Below the pieces are notes generated by a model, which was given only the letters and a program-made list of their open reading frames with translations, did no database searches and was not told the DNA's origin. Source: Micromonospora sp. WMMD1128 (GTDB lineage Bacteria > Actinomycetota > Actinomycetes > Mycobacteriales > Micromonosporaceae). Taken from it: a DNA stretch of 64,000 nt. A program made the translations under genes and the position numbers. Positions 35,664 through 44,550 of this stretch are shown piece after piece. Every line of letters starts with the position of its first letter. Position 1 is the first letter of the stretch. The DNA lies in the NCBI RefSeq assembly GCF_027497235.1, contig NZ_CP114902.1:4366001-4430000 (forward strand), given 5' to 3'.

Positions 35664-37412
35664 TCATCGGCAGTTCCTGCCCTTGTTGAGGCAGGTGGCG
35701 ATGCGTTGCATGGTCTGGGCGGAGTTGACGTTGACGAAGTCGTTGTGGTCGGAGAAGGGGTTGTGGTTCTCCTCCGGGAAGGAGTCGAGGGCGTACTCTC
35801 CCTTGACCTGCACGTTCCGCGGGATGTCGTAGGAGATCGTGATCCGGAGCTGCGGGATCGCGACGAAACCCGGCGGGCAGGCGCCGGTGGCCCGGTCGGC
35901 GAACGCGACGTGGTCGCGGTGGTTGGCGCTGTCGGTGTTCGCGCCGTCCCAGCAGCCGGGGAAGTCCTGGACCCGTTGCACCTGACGACCGGGCGGGCAG
36001 ATCGGATACCTGTCGGAGAGCCGGTCGGTGAAGCCGGAGCAGGTCCAGGTGGCACGGGCGTTGGCCGGGCCGCGGCTGGTGGGTTTGGCGTCGCCGGTCA
36101 GTTCGCGCAGGAACTTGGGCATCGGCACGACCTTGCCGACCGGATTGCCGCGGTATTCGATGAGGACCGACGCCGGTCGCAGGATCTCGCCGGTGTTGTT
36201 GGGGAGTTCCAGGTTCGCGCCCTGCGGGTCGGGCAGCGGGCTCGCGCTGCCGGTCGGGGCCGGGGACGGTGGGCCGCCGCGCTGGTCGAGGGCGCACGGG
36301 GCGAGAGCGTCGAGGCCCTGGGGACGGGTGCCGGCGCGGCCGATGGCGATGGTGATCCGGTCGAGCACGGCGATCCGCTTGGCCCGCAGCGGGCCGAGGA
36401 CGGCGTTCTCGACGAAGCCGGCGCCGCCTTCGCCGCGGCTGGTGACCAGCCGTTGGTTCGCCTCGGAGATCTGCCGGTCGAGTTCGCCGAGGCCGCGGTC
36501 GACCTCGGCGAGGGCCGACCGGGGCACGCCGGGCAGGCGATCCCGTACGGACGGGCAGGTCACCTGCGGGGTGGCCGACCTCGTGGCGACGGGGTGCCCG
36601 CCGCCGTGCAGTCGGGCGTGGATGGCGTCGTAGCTGACGTCGCAGTCGGTCAGTGAGCGCAGGCGGGCCGGGTACTGCCCGCCGGCTCGACGGATCGTGT
36701 CCCCGATCGCGACCAGCGAGGCCGCGCGGCGGGCCCGCAGCCACTGCAACACGTCGTTGTTGAGCTGGACGTGCACGCCGCGGGTGGCGGTTACCCGCCG
36801 GTCGGCGGCGACCCGGTACCGCTCCAGGTCGGCCAACTGACTGTCGACCGCCGCCTTCGCCCCGGTGGGCACGGCGGGGAGGCGGTCACGCACGGACGGG
36901 CAGACCACCGTCCCCGAGGTGGCGGCCAGCGCCCGCTGGATGTCCCTGCCGTCGGCGCGCACCGAGCGGTCGATCCGCACCACCGGCCAGAAGTACGAGG
37001 ACTTGTCACCGTTGACGCAGGTGGTTCCCGAGGCGTCCAGGTCGGCGTCCGAGGAGTTCGCGGTGATGGCGAGGTTGCCGACGAAGTCGTGCACGTGCTC
37101 GGCGCCGTTCCGCACCCCGGGTTGGGCGACCGGGTTGTCCGGGCTGAACTTGCGGTTGCCGTTGGTCCCGCAGTCGACGGTGAACCGGCCGGTCGAGGCG
37201 TCCGGCCCGGTCCGGGGCCGGTCCACGTTCGGCGTGACCCGTTCGATCGGGACGAAGGACGACAGGTTCGTCGCCGCGTCCGCGGTGCCCTTACCGCCGC
37301 TGGAGACGAACGTGGCCGTCAGCGCGGCCGTCGCGGCGAGCACCACCGCGCCCGCGACGATCCGGGTGGGTGTCACACCACCCGACGGTCGCCTTCCGTA
37401 ACGCCTTCTCAT
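35664..37412 (-). CDS. Secreted DUF1996 protein interrupted by a tandem repeat insert
   Basis: 582 residues from ATG 37412, with GAGGAGAAG about 7 nt upstream. One N-terminal membrane/signal segment (about 17-38) suggests export. The DUF1996 start (G-V-R-N-G-A-E-H-V-H-D-F-V-G-N near residue 95) and end (F-P-G-C-W-D-G, H-V-A-F-A-D, S-F-P-E-E-N-H-N-P-F-S-D-H-N-D) are separated by about 210 residues. That insert is two related units, each beginning C-P-S-V-R-D-R-L-P and ending in a Cys. DUF1996 is best known in secreted fungal proteins; its function is unknown. Confidence 0.82.
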   Translation of the reverse strand: MRRRYGRRPSGGVTPTRIVAGAVVLAATAALTATFVSSGGKGTADAATNLSSFVPIERVTPNVDRPRTGPDASTGRFTVDCGTNGNRKFSPDNPVAQPGVRNGAEHVHDFVGNLAITANSSDADLDASGTTCVNGDKSSYFWPVVRIDRSVRADGRDIQRALAATSGTVVCPSVRDRLPAVPTGAKAAVDSQLADLERYRVAADRRVTATRGVHVQLNNDVLQWLRARRAASLVAIGDTIRRAGGQYPARLRSLTDCDVSYDAIHARLHGGGHPVATRSATPQVTCPSVRDRLPGVPRSALAEVDRGLGELDRQISEANQRLVTSRGEGGAGFVENAVLGPLRAKRIAVLDRITIAIGRAGTRPQGLDALAPCALDQRGGPPSPAPTGSASPLPDPQGANLELPNNTGEILRPASVLIEYRGNPVGKVVPMPKFLRELTGDAKPTSRGPANARATWTCSGFTDRLSDRYPICPPGRQVQRVQDFPGCWDGANTDSANHRDHVAFADRATGACPPGFVAIPQLRITISYDIPRNVQVKGEYALDSFPEENHNPFSDHNDFVNVNSAQTMQRIATCLNKGRNCR

Positions 37413-37605
37413 GTCGTCTTCTCCTCGGTCGCGGGGGCCGGCCTTCCGGTGCTCCGGCTGTCGCGTTCGGGTACGGCGTCGCCGGGTGCGGCCGATCAGC
37501 TTTTCCCGGCGCGTCACCGATCGGTAAGAACTCGGTCGGCCCTCGTCCGGCGGACCGGCGGTGTCCACCGTCGACCCGGGGACGCCGACCGCGGACAGGT
37601 CACGC

Positions 37606-38541
37606 TCACGACCCGGCGCGCTGGGAGCGACGCCACCGCTGGGGCGTGATGCCGTAGCGCTCGCGGAAGCGACGGACGAGATAGGCGGCGTCGCGCAGGC
37701 CGGTTCGGGCGGCCACGACGTCGAGCGGCAGGTCGGTCTCGCGCAGCATCCGCCGGACCTCGATCATGCGCCGTTCGGTGATCCATTCGAGCAGCGGGCG
37801 GCCGGTGCGGCGGCGGAGCACGGTCGTGAGGTGCCCCGGCGTGTAGCCGATCGTGCGGGCGATGTCGGCGGCGGAGACCGGTTCGCGGAAGGTCGCGTCG
37901 ATCTCGGTGAAGACCCGCTCCACGAGCGGGTCCGGCGTGGCCGCGGCGTCGGGCGCGAGTCGCGCCGCCGCGACCAGGAGCCGGGTGAGCAGCGCGGCGA
38001 CCGCCTCGCGGGCGCCCCGACGGTCCGGGTCGGCGAGTTCCCCGGCCAGGTCCACCAGCCACGCCGACCACGTCGCCCGGTCGGGCTCGGCGATCCGGCC
38101 GTGACCCGTGCCGGACGCGAACAGGGCCAGGAGCGGATGGTGCGCCCAGGCCAGCGGGGAGACCGAGGCCAGCGCCGGGACGGCGTCCGGGATGAACGCG
38201 ACCGCCCACGCGCGACCGCGGGCGAGTTCGGCCGTGACCGCCCCGCCGATGACCTGACCGGGCGACACCGCGTGCACCTCGCCGGCGCGCAGCGACCGTT
38301 CCACGCCGTCGACGGTGAACGCGCCCGTGCCCTCCTCGACATAGACCAGGACGAGGAAGTCGTGGGCGTGCCGGTGCTCCGGCGGGAGGCTCGCCCGGGC
38401 GGCGTCCGGGTCGAAGCGGGTCACCGAGACGGCGGGCCGGCCGGGACGCTGCCGGTAGCGGTAGACAGGCGTCCCGTCGGGCCGCACCGTGCGCAGCCCC
38501 CGCGCCGCGTCCGGCGGGTCACCTACCGAAGAAAGTCCCAT
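37606..38541 (-). CDS. AraC-family regulator
   Basis: 311 residues from ATG 38541 (GTG 38550 possible). An N-terminal cupin has H-R-H-A-H-D-F-L-V-L-V-Y near residues 57-68. The C-terminal double helix-turn-helix spans about 210-305, with S-A-A-D-I-A-R-T-I-G-Y-T-P-G-H-L and A-A-R-T-G-L-R-D-A-A-Y-L-V-R-R-F. It is divergent from the methyltransferase gene, 85 nt apart, and may regulate it. The 193 nt downstream, up to the DUF1996 start, hold no gene. Confidence 0.9.
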   Translation of the reverse strand: MGLSSVGDPPDAARGLRTVRPDGTPVYRYRQRPGRPAVSVTRFDPDAARASLPPEHRHAHDFLVLVYVEEGTGAFTVDGVERSLRAGEVHAVSPGQVIGGAVTAELARGRAWAVAFIPDAVPALASVSPLAWAHHPLLALFASGTGHGRIAEPDRATWSAWLVDLAGELADPDRRGAREAVAALLTRLLVAAARLAPDAAATPDPLVERVFTEIDATFREPVSAADIARTIGYTPGHLTTVLRRRTGRPLLEWITERRMIEVRRMLRETDLPLDVVAARTGLRDAAYLVRRFRERYGITPQRWRRSQRAGS

Positions 38542-38626
38542 GGTTGCCACGTTAGGTCCGGCACGACAACCCCGGAAAGTCCAAGACTCGGAGGCGGCCG
38601 ACCCGGCCCGTCACCAGGAGGCATCG

Positions 38627-39358
38627 ATGGCAGCTCCGACCCACGTCCGCATCCTCGACAACCGAACGCCGCAGGAGCGGGACCGCGCGTTCCTGCCCGG
38701 CGCGGGCAAGACCTGGCTCCTGCCGCTCTACGACACCTTCAGCCGCGTGGCCGGCATCCGCGCGCTGCACGAACGCGCGGTCGAACTCGCCGGCATCGAA
38801 CCCGGCCAGGCCGTGGTCGACGTCGGTTGCGGCACGGGCAACCTGTCGTTCGCCGTGCTCGCCGCCCGGCCGGACGCGCGGGTCACCGGCCTCGACCCCG
38901 ACGCGGACGCCCTCCGCAGGGCGGCCCGCAAGGCACGCCGTCGCCGCGTCGGTCTCACCCTCGTCCAGGGGTACGCCGACCGGCTCCCCGCCGGGGACGC
39001 CTCGCTCGACCACGTGGTCTCCTCGTTGGCCCTGCACCACGTCGACGACGACGGTCGGGTCGCGTTCGCACGCGACGCGCGGCGTGCTCTTCGGCCGGGA
39101 GGCACGCTCACGGTCGTCGACCTCGGCGGCCCGGCGTCCACCGCCGGGCACCCCGCACACGGCCATGGACACAGCCCGTTCCGGGCCCTGACCCGCCCCA
39201 TGCGTTCCCGCGTCGCGCACAGCCCGGTGGTGGCCCGCAACCACGGCAACGGCCTCGTCACGCTCCTGACCGACGCCGGGTTCGGCGACGCCCGGGAGGT
39301 CGCGCACGTCGACCACAGATTCGGCCGGGTCACCTTCGTGCAGGCGTCCCGACCCTAG
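38627..39358 (+). CDS. SAM-dependent class I methyltransferase
   Basis: 243 residues from ATG 38627, with AGGAGG 5 nt upstream. The SAM-binding motif V-D-V-G-C-G-T-G-N is near residue 65, followed by G-L-D-P-D-A and a post-motif L-R-P-G-G-T-L. UbiE/Methyltransf_25-like. A His-rich stretch (G-H-P-A-H-G-H-G-H) near residue 180 is unusual and could bind metal. Acceptor unknown. Divergent from the AraC regulator, convergent with the GT2 gene 12 nt away. Confidence 0.85.
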   Translation: MAAPTHVRILDNRTPQERDRAFLPGAGKTWLLPLYDTFSRVAGIRALHERAVELAGIEPGQAVVDVGCGTGNLSFAVLAARPDARVTGLDPDADALRRAARKARRRRVGLTLVQGYADRLPAGDASLDHVVSSLALHHVDDDGRVAFARDARRALRPGGTLTVVDLGGPASTAGHPAHGHGHSPFRALTRPMRSRVAHSPVVARNHGNGLVTLLTDAGFGDAREVAHVDHRFGRVTFVQASRP

Positions 39359-39370
39359 GCGGTCGTTGCC

Positions 39371-40057
39371 TCAGCGGGACGCCGGCCGGCCGTCGAGGGC
39401 ATCGAGGTAGCCGGCGAAGCCGTGGGGGGCCCGGCCGTGCCGCCGGGCGCTGGTCCGGACCGGGCAGCCGGCGTCGGCGACGACCCGCATGGCACGCCGG
39501 CGACCGCGCTCGACCAGGTCGTGGTCCTCGCCGGAACGCAGGTCGGAGAATCCGCCCAGCCGCTCGTACGCCGCCGCGGCACAGCCCAGGTTCGCGCCGT
39601 GGACGTGCCGGTGACCGGCGGTGGTCAGGCCCTGCCGATACCGGATCTCGAAGCGTTCCCGGACCTGCTGGGAGCGGACCGCCCAGTCGGTGACGCGCAC
39701 GGTGCCGACCAGCAGGTCGGCGCCGGCGTTGGCGTGGCGCAACTGCCAGCCGCCCCACCGCCGGGGCACGCGGCTGTCCGCGTCGGTGGTGACGAGCCAC
39801 AGGCCGTCCGAGCCGTGGCGCAGGGCGTACGCCATGCCGGCGGCGCGGGCCCGGCCGACGCTGCGGGCCCGTACCGTCACCACGACGGCGCCGAGGCCCT
39901 CGGCCACGGTGGCCGTCCCGTCCCGGCAGTCGTCGGCCACGACGATCACCTCCGAGCGCACCGGCAGGTGACGGAGCGCGCCGCGGACCGAGATCAGGCA
40001 ACCGGGTAGCGACGCCTGCTCGTCGTGGGCGGGCACCACGACCGCGATCCGGTTCAC
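39371..40057 (-). CDS. GT2-family glycosyltransferase
   Basis: 228 residues from GTG 40057. The GT-A core has V-V-V-P-A-H-D-E-Q, V-V-A-D-D-C-R-D-G-T and V-T-T-D-A-D-S-R-V-P. There is no membrane segment. A G-A-N-L-G motif and G-E-D-H-D-L (a possible catalytic base region) follow near residues 165-195. It is the last gene of a four-gene overlapping set; GTGA overlap with the methyltransferase. Donor and acceptor sugars unknown. Confidence 0.88.
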   Translation of the reverse strand: MNRIAVVVPAHDEQASLPGCLISVRGALRHLPVRSEVIVVADDCRDGTATVAEGLGAVVVTVRARSVGRARAAGMAYALRHGSDGLWLVTTDADSRVPRRWGGWQLRHANAGADLLVGTVRVTDWAVRSQQVRERFEIRYRQGLTTAGHRHVHGANLGCAAAAYERLGGFSDLRSGEDHDLVERGRRRAMRVVADAGCPVRTSARRHGRAPHGFAGYLDALDGRPASR

Positions 40058-40680
40058 CGCAGACCTTCGGCCTGCGCGACGGAGCGGGCCGGCGGCGGCA
40101 CCCGGACGAAGACGTCCAGAAGGAAGTCCGCCTCCTCGTGGCGCACCGTCCGCACCAACCCGTCCACGTCGTCGAGCAGCCGGTGCACGTCGTCCCCGCC
40201 ACGAACGTGTTCGGCCACCGCCGGCCGCCAGTGCACGGCGACGAGCGTGCCGCCCGGCGCGAGCGAGTCCACCGTCCGGGCCGTCAGCAGGTCGAGACCG
40301 GCGTCGTCGAGGTAGTAGCCCAGCTCGGAGAGCACGACCAGATCGAAGGGTACGTCCGTCGCGGCCGGCCACTCGTCGGGCACTTGCATCCGCTCCACCC
40401 GCACGTGGGCCAGGTCGGAGAGCCGTTGCCGGGCGCGGGTCACGGGCGCGGCGGCGAGGTCGACCGCCAGCAGCCGGTCGCACCGGGCGGCGAGGCGGCG
40501 GGTGAGCACGCCTGTCGAACATCCCGGCTCGAACGCCGACCGGTATCGCCGACGAGGCAGGCAGGCGACGGTCAGATCGTGCTTGCGCTGTTCGTACCAG
40601 CGGGTCTCGAAACTCCACGGGTCCTCGGCCCCGGCATACATGTCGTCGAAGTACGCCGCTGGAGTGCGTCGTGCGGTCAT
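40054..40680 (-). CDS. NodS-like SAM-dependent methyltransferase
   Basis: 208 residues from ATG 40680. It opens with Y-F-D-D-M-Y-A-G-A-E-D-P-W-S-F and W-Y-E-Q-R-K, features of NodS-type N-methyltransferases. The SAM loop is E-P-G-C-S-T-G, and L-V-V-L-S-E-L-G-Y-Y-L follows. NodS methylates the free amine of a de-N-acetylated chito-oligosaccharide. The adjoining PIG-L deacetylase gene would supply a free amine, so the pair may work in series. Joined to both neighbours by 4-nt overlaps. Confidence 0.85.
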   Translation of the reverse strand: MTARRTPAAYFDDMYAGAEDPWSFETRWYEQRKHDLTVACLPRRRYRSAFEPGCSTGVLTRRLAARCDRLLAVDLAAAPVTRARQRLSDLAHVRVERMQVPDEWPAATDVPFDLVVLSELGYYLDDAGLDLLTARTVDSLAPGGTLVAVHWRPAVAEHVRGGDDVHRLLDDVDGLVRTVRHEEADFLLDVFVRVPPPARSVAQAEGLR

Positions 40681-41420
40681 GGCACGAGCACCGTCTCGTA
40701 GGGACGCGCGAAGCGGGCGAGGACGTGCGGGGGAAGGATCGCGGCGTCGGCGGGGTCCGGTCCGAGCGGCCGGACCTGGCTGCGGAAGGCGTCGATCGCG
40801 TCCCGCTTGGCCGACCTGGCCGCCCCGGTCAGGTCGACCCGGCGCGCGCGGTGCCACGGCACCTCCGGATCGTCCGGCTCGGCCCAGTGCCACGTCCAGA
40901 CGGGAAACTCCAGCAGCATCGCGCCGGTACGCCGGCAGGCCGCCGCGGCGGCCCGCCCGACCGCCTCGTGGTCCGGGTGGCCGTCGCCGCGCCAGGTCGT
41001 GACGCACCACCGGCCGGGGGTCAGCCGGGCGGTCAGCGTGTCGGTGAGCGCCGCCTCGTCGACCCCGCCGTCGGGATGCCCGAGATGGTCGATGGCGGCG
41101 GGCGCGACGCCGAGCAGTCCGCACGCGGTGACCGTCTCGGCCCGCCGGATCGCGGCCAGTTCCGCCCGGGAGTGGACCGTCGAACCGGGATGGGACGCCT
41201 CGCCGTCGGTCACCACCGCGATCTCGGCGCCGGGACCGTCGGCGAGCATGGCGACCAGGCCGCCGACACCGAGCACCTCGTCATCGGGGTGCGGGGCGAC
41301 GACAAGCGGCGGCGACGACCACGCCGGGTCGTCCAGGGTCAGCGTGGGCCAGGTGGCCGGAGCTGTCCACGTACGCCACCTCGTCTCGTCGGTGCCCGCG
41401 CCGACGATCGGTCTCACCAT
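40677..41420 (-). CDS. PIG-L family deacetylase
   Basis: 247 residues from ATG 41420. The zinc motif A-P-H-P-D-D-E near residue 42 and G-H-P-D-H-E-A-V near 145 are the LmbE/PIG-L catalytic signature. These enzymes remove the N-acetyl group from GlcNAc-containing compounds (MshB and Mca are relatives). Its start overlaps the acyl-CoA dehydrogenase-like gene and its stop overlaps the NodS-like gene (ATGA at 40677-40680). The substrate is probably an N-acetylated sugar made or used by the GT2 enzyme. Confidence 0.9.
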   Translation of the reverse strand: MVRPIVGAGTDETRWRTWTAPATWPTLTLDDPAWSSPPLVVAPHPDDEVLGVGGLVAMLADGPGAEIAVVTDGEASHPGSTVHSRAELAAIRRAETVTACGLLGVAPAAIDHLGHPDGGVDEAALTDTLTARLTPGRWCVTTWRGDGHPDHEAVGRAAAAACRRTGAMLLEFPVWTWHWAEPDDPEVPWHRARRVDLTGAARSAKRDAIDAFRSQVRPLGPDPADAAILPPHVLARFARPYETVLVP

Positions 41421-42394
41421 CCGGGGTCCCCCTCTGCCGTCACCAGTTCGCCCAGGTGAGCCAGGTCCGCCTCCGCGTGGCTCTGGCGCACGTACACCGT
41501 CAGGTCGGCGACCCGCCTGGCGTGGTCGGCGTCCTGGCACAACGGGCCTGCCCCCAGCGCCCGGCCGACCCGGTCCACGACGGCGGTGGCGGTCGCCTCG
41601 ACGGTGGCGCGGACCCGGTGCGCCAACCGATCCGCGTCGCCGGTCGGGTTCGCGTCGACCTCGTCGGCGGCGGCGAACAGGACGGCGCGGGCGGCGGTCA
41701 GGGCCACGTCGACGGCCCCGAGGTGCGCCATCGCGTGCGGGCCGAGGTCACGGCGCCGCGCCGCGGCGTGCAGGGTGTCGGCGATCCCGACCGCGCCGCC
41801 GTACCAGCAGGCCGCCACGCCCAGCCCGCCGTGCCAGAAGCCGGGCCGCGCGGTGTAACCGCCGGGACCGCCCACAGGTACGGCGGTCACACCGTCGAAG
41901 CGGACGGTCCGGCTGTCGCTGGCGGCCATGCCGACGGCGGGCCAGGTGCCGGCCAGCGGGGTGACTCCGGCCGCGCCGACGTCGATCGCGAAGAGTCGTA
42001 CCTCGTCGGCGGCGACGGCGGTCACCAGGGCCCGGGACAGCAGACCCGCCCCGGAGCACCAGGGACGGTCACCGGTCAGCCGCCACCGGGAGCCGTCCCG
42101 GGAAGCGGTGACCGAGGCCGGTGCGGCGGCCCAGACGCCCCACGGTTCGCGGCGCCACCCGGGGTCGATCGCCGCACCCAGCTCGGCGAGGATCGCCAGC
42201 GCGTCGGCGTGCCCCTCCCCCAGCCGCGCCAGCGCCGGGTCGGCACGGCCGAGTTCGACGAGGCGCCGCCACCGCTCGGCCGTCCGTCCGCCGCCGGGCA
42301 ACGGCAGGTCGAGACGCCCGTCGCGCACCGCCGACCGGAACGCCGCCGCCGTGTGCTGCTCCCCCGTGGTCACCCTCGGATCCCCACCCGTCAT
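41414..42394 (-). CDS. Acyl-CoA dehydrogenase-like flavoprotein
   Basis: 326 residues from ATG 42394 (GGGGG 6 nt before it; an ATG at 42475 would add 27 residues). It has the reduced acyl-CoA dehydrogenase layout: a helical start, a middle beta region with W-R-L-T-G-D-R-P-W-C-S-G-A and F-D-G-V, then a helical end with A-L-G-A-G-P-L-C-Q-D. It is shorter than the usual 380 residues, and I see no clear Glu base. First gene of the four-gene set, so it may act on a carrier- or sugar-linked acyl group rather than in fatty-acid oxidation. Confidence 0.75.
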   Translation of the reverse strand: MTGGDPRVTTGEQHTAAAFRSAVRDGRLDLPLPGGGRTAERWRRLVELGRADPALARLGEGHADALAILAELGAAIDPGWRREPWGVWAAAPASVTASRDGSRWRLTGDRPWCSGAGLLSRALVTAVAADEVRLFAIDVGAAGVTPLAGTWPAVGMAASDSRTVRFDGVTAVPVGGPGGYTARPGFWHGGLGVAACWYGGAVGIADTLHAAARRRDLGPHAMAHLGAVDVALTAARAVLFAAADEVDANPTGDADRLAHRVRATVEATATAVVDRVGRALGAGPLCQDADHARRVADLTVYVRQSHAEADLAHLGELVTAEGDPGW

Positions 42395-42517
42395 CGCGAA
42401 CCCCCATCCCGGCAACCGACGTGGGTCGCGGCCGGAAGATGCCCTTCCCTCGGGGGGCGAAACATCGCCTGACATGGTCGGGCGCGCACCTGCCGCCGGT
42501 CGTTACCGGATCCCGGC

Positions 42518-42534
42518 CACCGGCTGCGCCGGTG
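42518..42534 (-). terminator. Terminator hairpin after the XRE/MmyB regulator
   Basis: CACCGGC-TGC-GCCGGTG, 7-bp stem, 3 nt after the stop of the regulator gene and before the acyl-CoA dehydrogenase-like gene on the same strand. Confidence 0.5.
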
Positions 42535-42537
42535 CGG

Positions 42538-43395
42538 TCAGGGTGACCGGTGCGTCGGGGCGTAGTCGGGACCGACCACGGCGAGCAGGGCCAGGGTGTC
42601 GGCGTCCGGGGATCCGGCCGGTGCGGTGTAGAGCACGAGGTGCTGGTCGCGGTCGGTGAGGTCGAGCGAGTCGCAGTCGACGGTGATCTCGCCGACCACC
42701 GGGTGGTGGAAGGTCTTGGTGAGCATCGACGCGGCGCGTACGTCGTGGCGGTCCCAGAGGCGGGCGAAGTCGGGGCTGCCCTGGCGCAGCTCGGCGACCA
42801 GGCCGGTCACCGCGGGGTCGCGTGGATACCGGGCGTGGGTGGCCCGCAGTCGCCGGACGGCGTGCCGGCGGAACTCGGCGGCTTCCGAGACGCCGTACAC
42901 CGGCGCGGTGCCGGGCACCGGCCCGAGGAACGCCCGGCGCGCGAGGTTGCGCTCCCGCGGGGTGAGCCGCCCGAAGTCCTCCATGAGCGCGGCGGCGAGA
43001 TCGTTCCAGGCGAGCACCTCGAAGGTCGCGGACGTCACGAACGCGGCCGTGCCCGGCAGCCGGCCGAGAAGCGCGAGGATGCTCGGGCGTACGTCCCGGC
43101 GGTGCAGCCCCGCGCGGCTCGGCGTGGCGCCGGCGAGAACGTGCAGGTGGTCGGACTCGACGTCGGTCAGCCGCAGCGCGCCCGCGACGGCGGCGAGGAC
43201 CTCTCCCGAGGGCCGCGGCGCGCGGCCCTGTTCGAGTCGCACGTAGTACTCGGTGGAGATGTGCGCGAGCACCGCGACCTCCTCGCGACGCAGGCCCGGC
43301 GTACGCCGTCGCCGGCCGGGGGCGAGGCCGGCGTCCTCCGGTCGCAGCCGCTCGCGGCGGCTGCGCAGGAACGCCCCGAGTTCGTGTCTGTCCAT
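42538..43395 (-). CDS. XRE-family regulator with MmyB-like ligand domain
   Basis: 285 residues from ATG 43395. The N-terminal helix-turn-helix has G-A-F-L-R-S-R-R-E-R-L, T-P-G-L-R-R-E-E-V-A-V-L-A and Y-Y-V-R-L-E-Q-G-R. The C-terminal MmyB-like domain has W-N-D-L-A-A-A-L, F-G-R-L-T-P-R-E-R-N and D-R-H-D-V-R near residue 215. Such regulators are usually encoded next to, and divergent from, an oxidoreductase they control. Here that is the SDR 85 nt away, with paired GGTACC sites in the gap. Confidence 0.9.
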   Translation of the reverse strand: MDRHELGAFLRSRRERLRPEDAGLAPGRRRRTPGLRREEVAVLAHISTEYYVRLEQGRAPRPSGEVLAAVAGALRLTDVESDHLHVLAGATPSRAGLHRRDVRPSILALLGRLPGTAAFVTSATFEVLAWNDLAAALMEDFGRLTPRERNLARRAFLGPVPGTAPVYGVSEAAEFRRHAVRRLRATHARYPRDPAVTGLVAELRQGSPDFARLWDRHDVRAASMLTKTFHHPVVGEITVDCDSLDLTDRDQHLVLYTAPAGSPDADTLALLAVVGPDYAPTHRSP

Positions 43396-43430
43396 CCCCC
43401 AAGTCTGCCTCCCGCGTGGCGGCGGAGCCT

Positions 43431-43445
43431 GGTACCACCGGTACC
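43431..43445. promoter_or_regulatory. Paired GGTACC operator candidate
   Basis: GGTACC-ACC-GGTACC in the 85-nt divergent gap between the MmyB-like regulator and the SDR gene. Symmetric arms, centrally placed to control both promoters. Confidence 0.45.
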
Positions 43446-43480
43446 TGTATGCGCGGTCGAGCCGCCACCACGCTTGGGGC

Positions 43481-44263
43481 ATGACCAACGACGGGAACAC
43501 CACACCGATCGGCCTGCTCACCGGCAAGGTCGTGCTCATCACCGGCGCGAGCCGCGGCATCGGGGAGGCCGCGGCCCACCTGTTCGCCCGCGAGGGCGCC
43601 GCGGTCGTACTCGCCGCCCGCGGCGCTGACGCCCTGCACCGGATCGTCGCCCGGATCCGCGCCGACGGCGGCGTCGCCGACGCGGTCACCCTGGACCTCG
43701 CCGACCGGGCGAGCGTGCGCGCCGCCGTCGACCGCGTCGACGAGCTGCACGGTCGACTCGACGGCGCCTTCAACAACGGCGCGGCACTCCAGCAGCCCGG
43801 GCCGCTCGACACGACAAGCGACGAGGACGTGGAACGCCAGTTCACCGTGAACTTCCGTGGGCACTGGACGGCGATGACCGCCGAGGCGGCCCTGATGCGG
43901 CGCACCGGCGGCGGCGCGATCGTCAACACCTCAAGCATCGGCAGTCGCCGTGCGAACCGGGACCTCCCCGCCTACGGGGCGATGAAACGGGCGCTCAACA
44001 GCATCACCGAGACTGCCGCCGTCACCTGGGCCAGGCAGGGCATCCGGGTCAACGGCATCACCCCGGGCGGCACCGCGACCGAGATGATCGACGCCTGGGA
44101 GGCGGCGTCCCCGGGCGTGATCGAGCGGATCAACACCCTTATTCCGCTGGGTCGGATGGCCGAACCACGCGAGGTCGCCGAGGCCGCCGCCTGGCTGCTC
44201 AGCGACCGCGCCGCCATGGTCACCGGCGCGATCGTCCCGGTGGACGGCGGCGCGGGCGCCTGA
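43481..44263 (+). CDS. Short-chain dehydrogenase/reductase (classical)
   Basis: 260 residues from ATG 43481. The cofactor loop T-G-A-S-R-G-I-G, F-N-N-G-A (N-N-A-G-like), Ser in N-T-S-S-I-G and the active pair in A-Y-G-A-M-K are all present, as is the P-G-G-T-A-T-E-M loop. A basic residue after the second strand suggests NADP(H). Length and motifs fit FabG-like ketoreductases. Divergent from the MmyB-like regulator, so substrate-induced expression is likely. Confidence 0.92.
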   Translation: MTNDGNTTPIGLLTGKVVLITGASRGIGEAAAHLFAREGAAVVLAARGADALHRIVARIRADGGVADAVTLDLADRASVRAAVDRVDELHGRLDGAFNNGAALQQPGPLDTTSDEDVERQFTVNFRGHWTAMTAEAALMRRTGGGAIVNTSSIGSRRANRDLPAYGAMKRALNSITETAAVTWARQGIRVNGITPGGTATEMIDAWEAASPGVIERINTLIPLGRMAEPREVAEAAAWLLSDRAAMVTGAIVPVDGGAGA

Positions 44264-44550
44264 CACCTCCCGCCCCCTTGACCCTCGACCTGGTGGAGCC
44301 CGCACCCTTCGTGCGTGACATCCGGAGAAAGTGAGACGCGACAAGGTGTCCGGTGATCGAGCTGGAGCGGCTGCGGCCGATCCTGCAGGGTGCAGCACCG
44401 GCCGCCGGGGCCGCCCGGGCGGTGCCGGCAGCAGTACGACCTTCTCCGGCAGCGCGTCCGGTCCGCCCTGGAAGCCGGTCCGGCACCGCCGACGGCGGCC
44501 GAGACGACCATGTTCGGGCTAATCTGTCCCAGTTCGGGTACGGCGGGACG
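44264..44550. other. Intergenic region before the FNT gene
   Basis: 287 nt with no convincing gene or clear regulatory repeat. The in-frame extension of the FNT gene back to 44353 has no membrane-protein or signal features. Confidence 0.5.
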
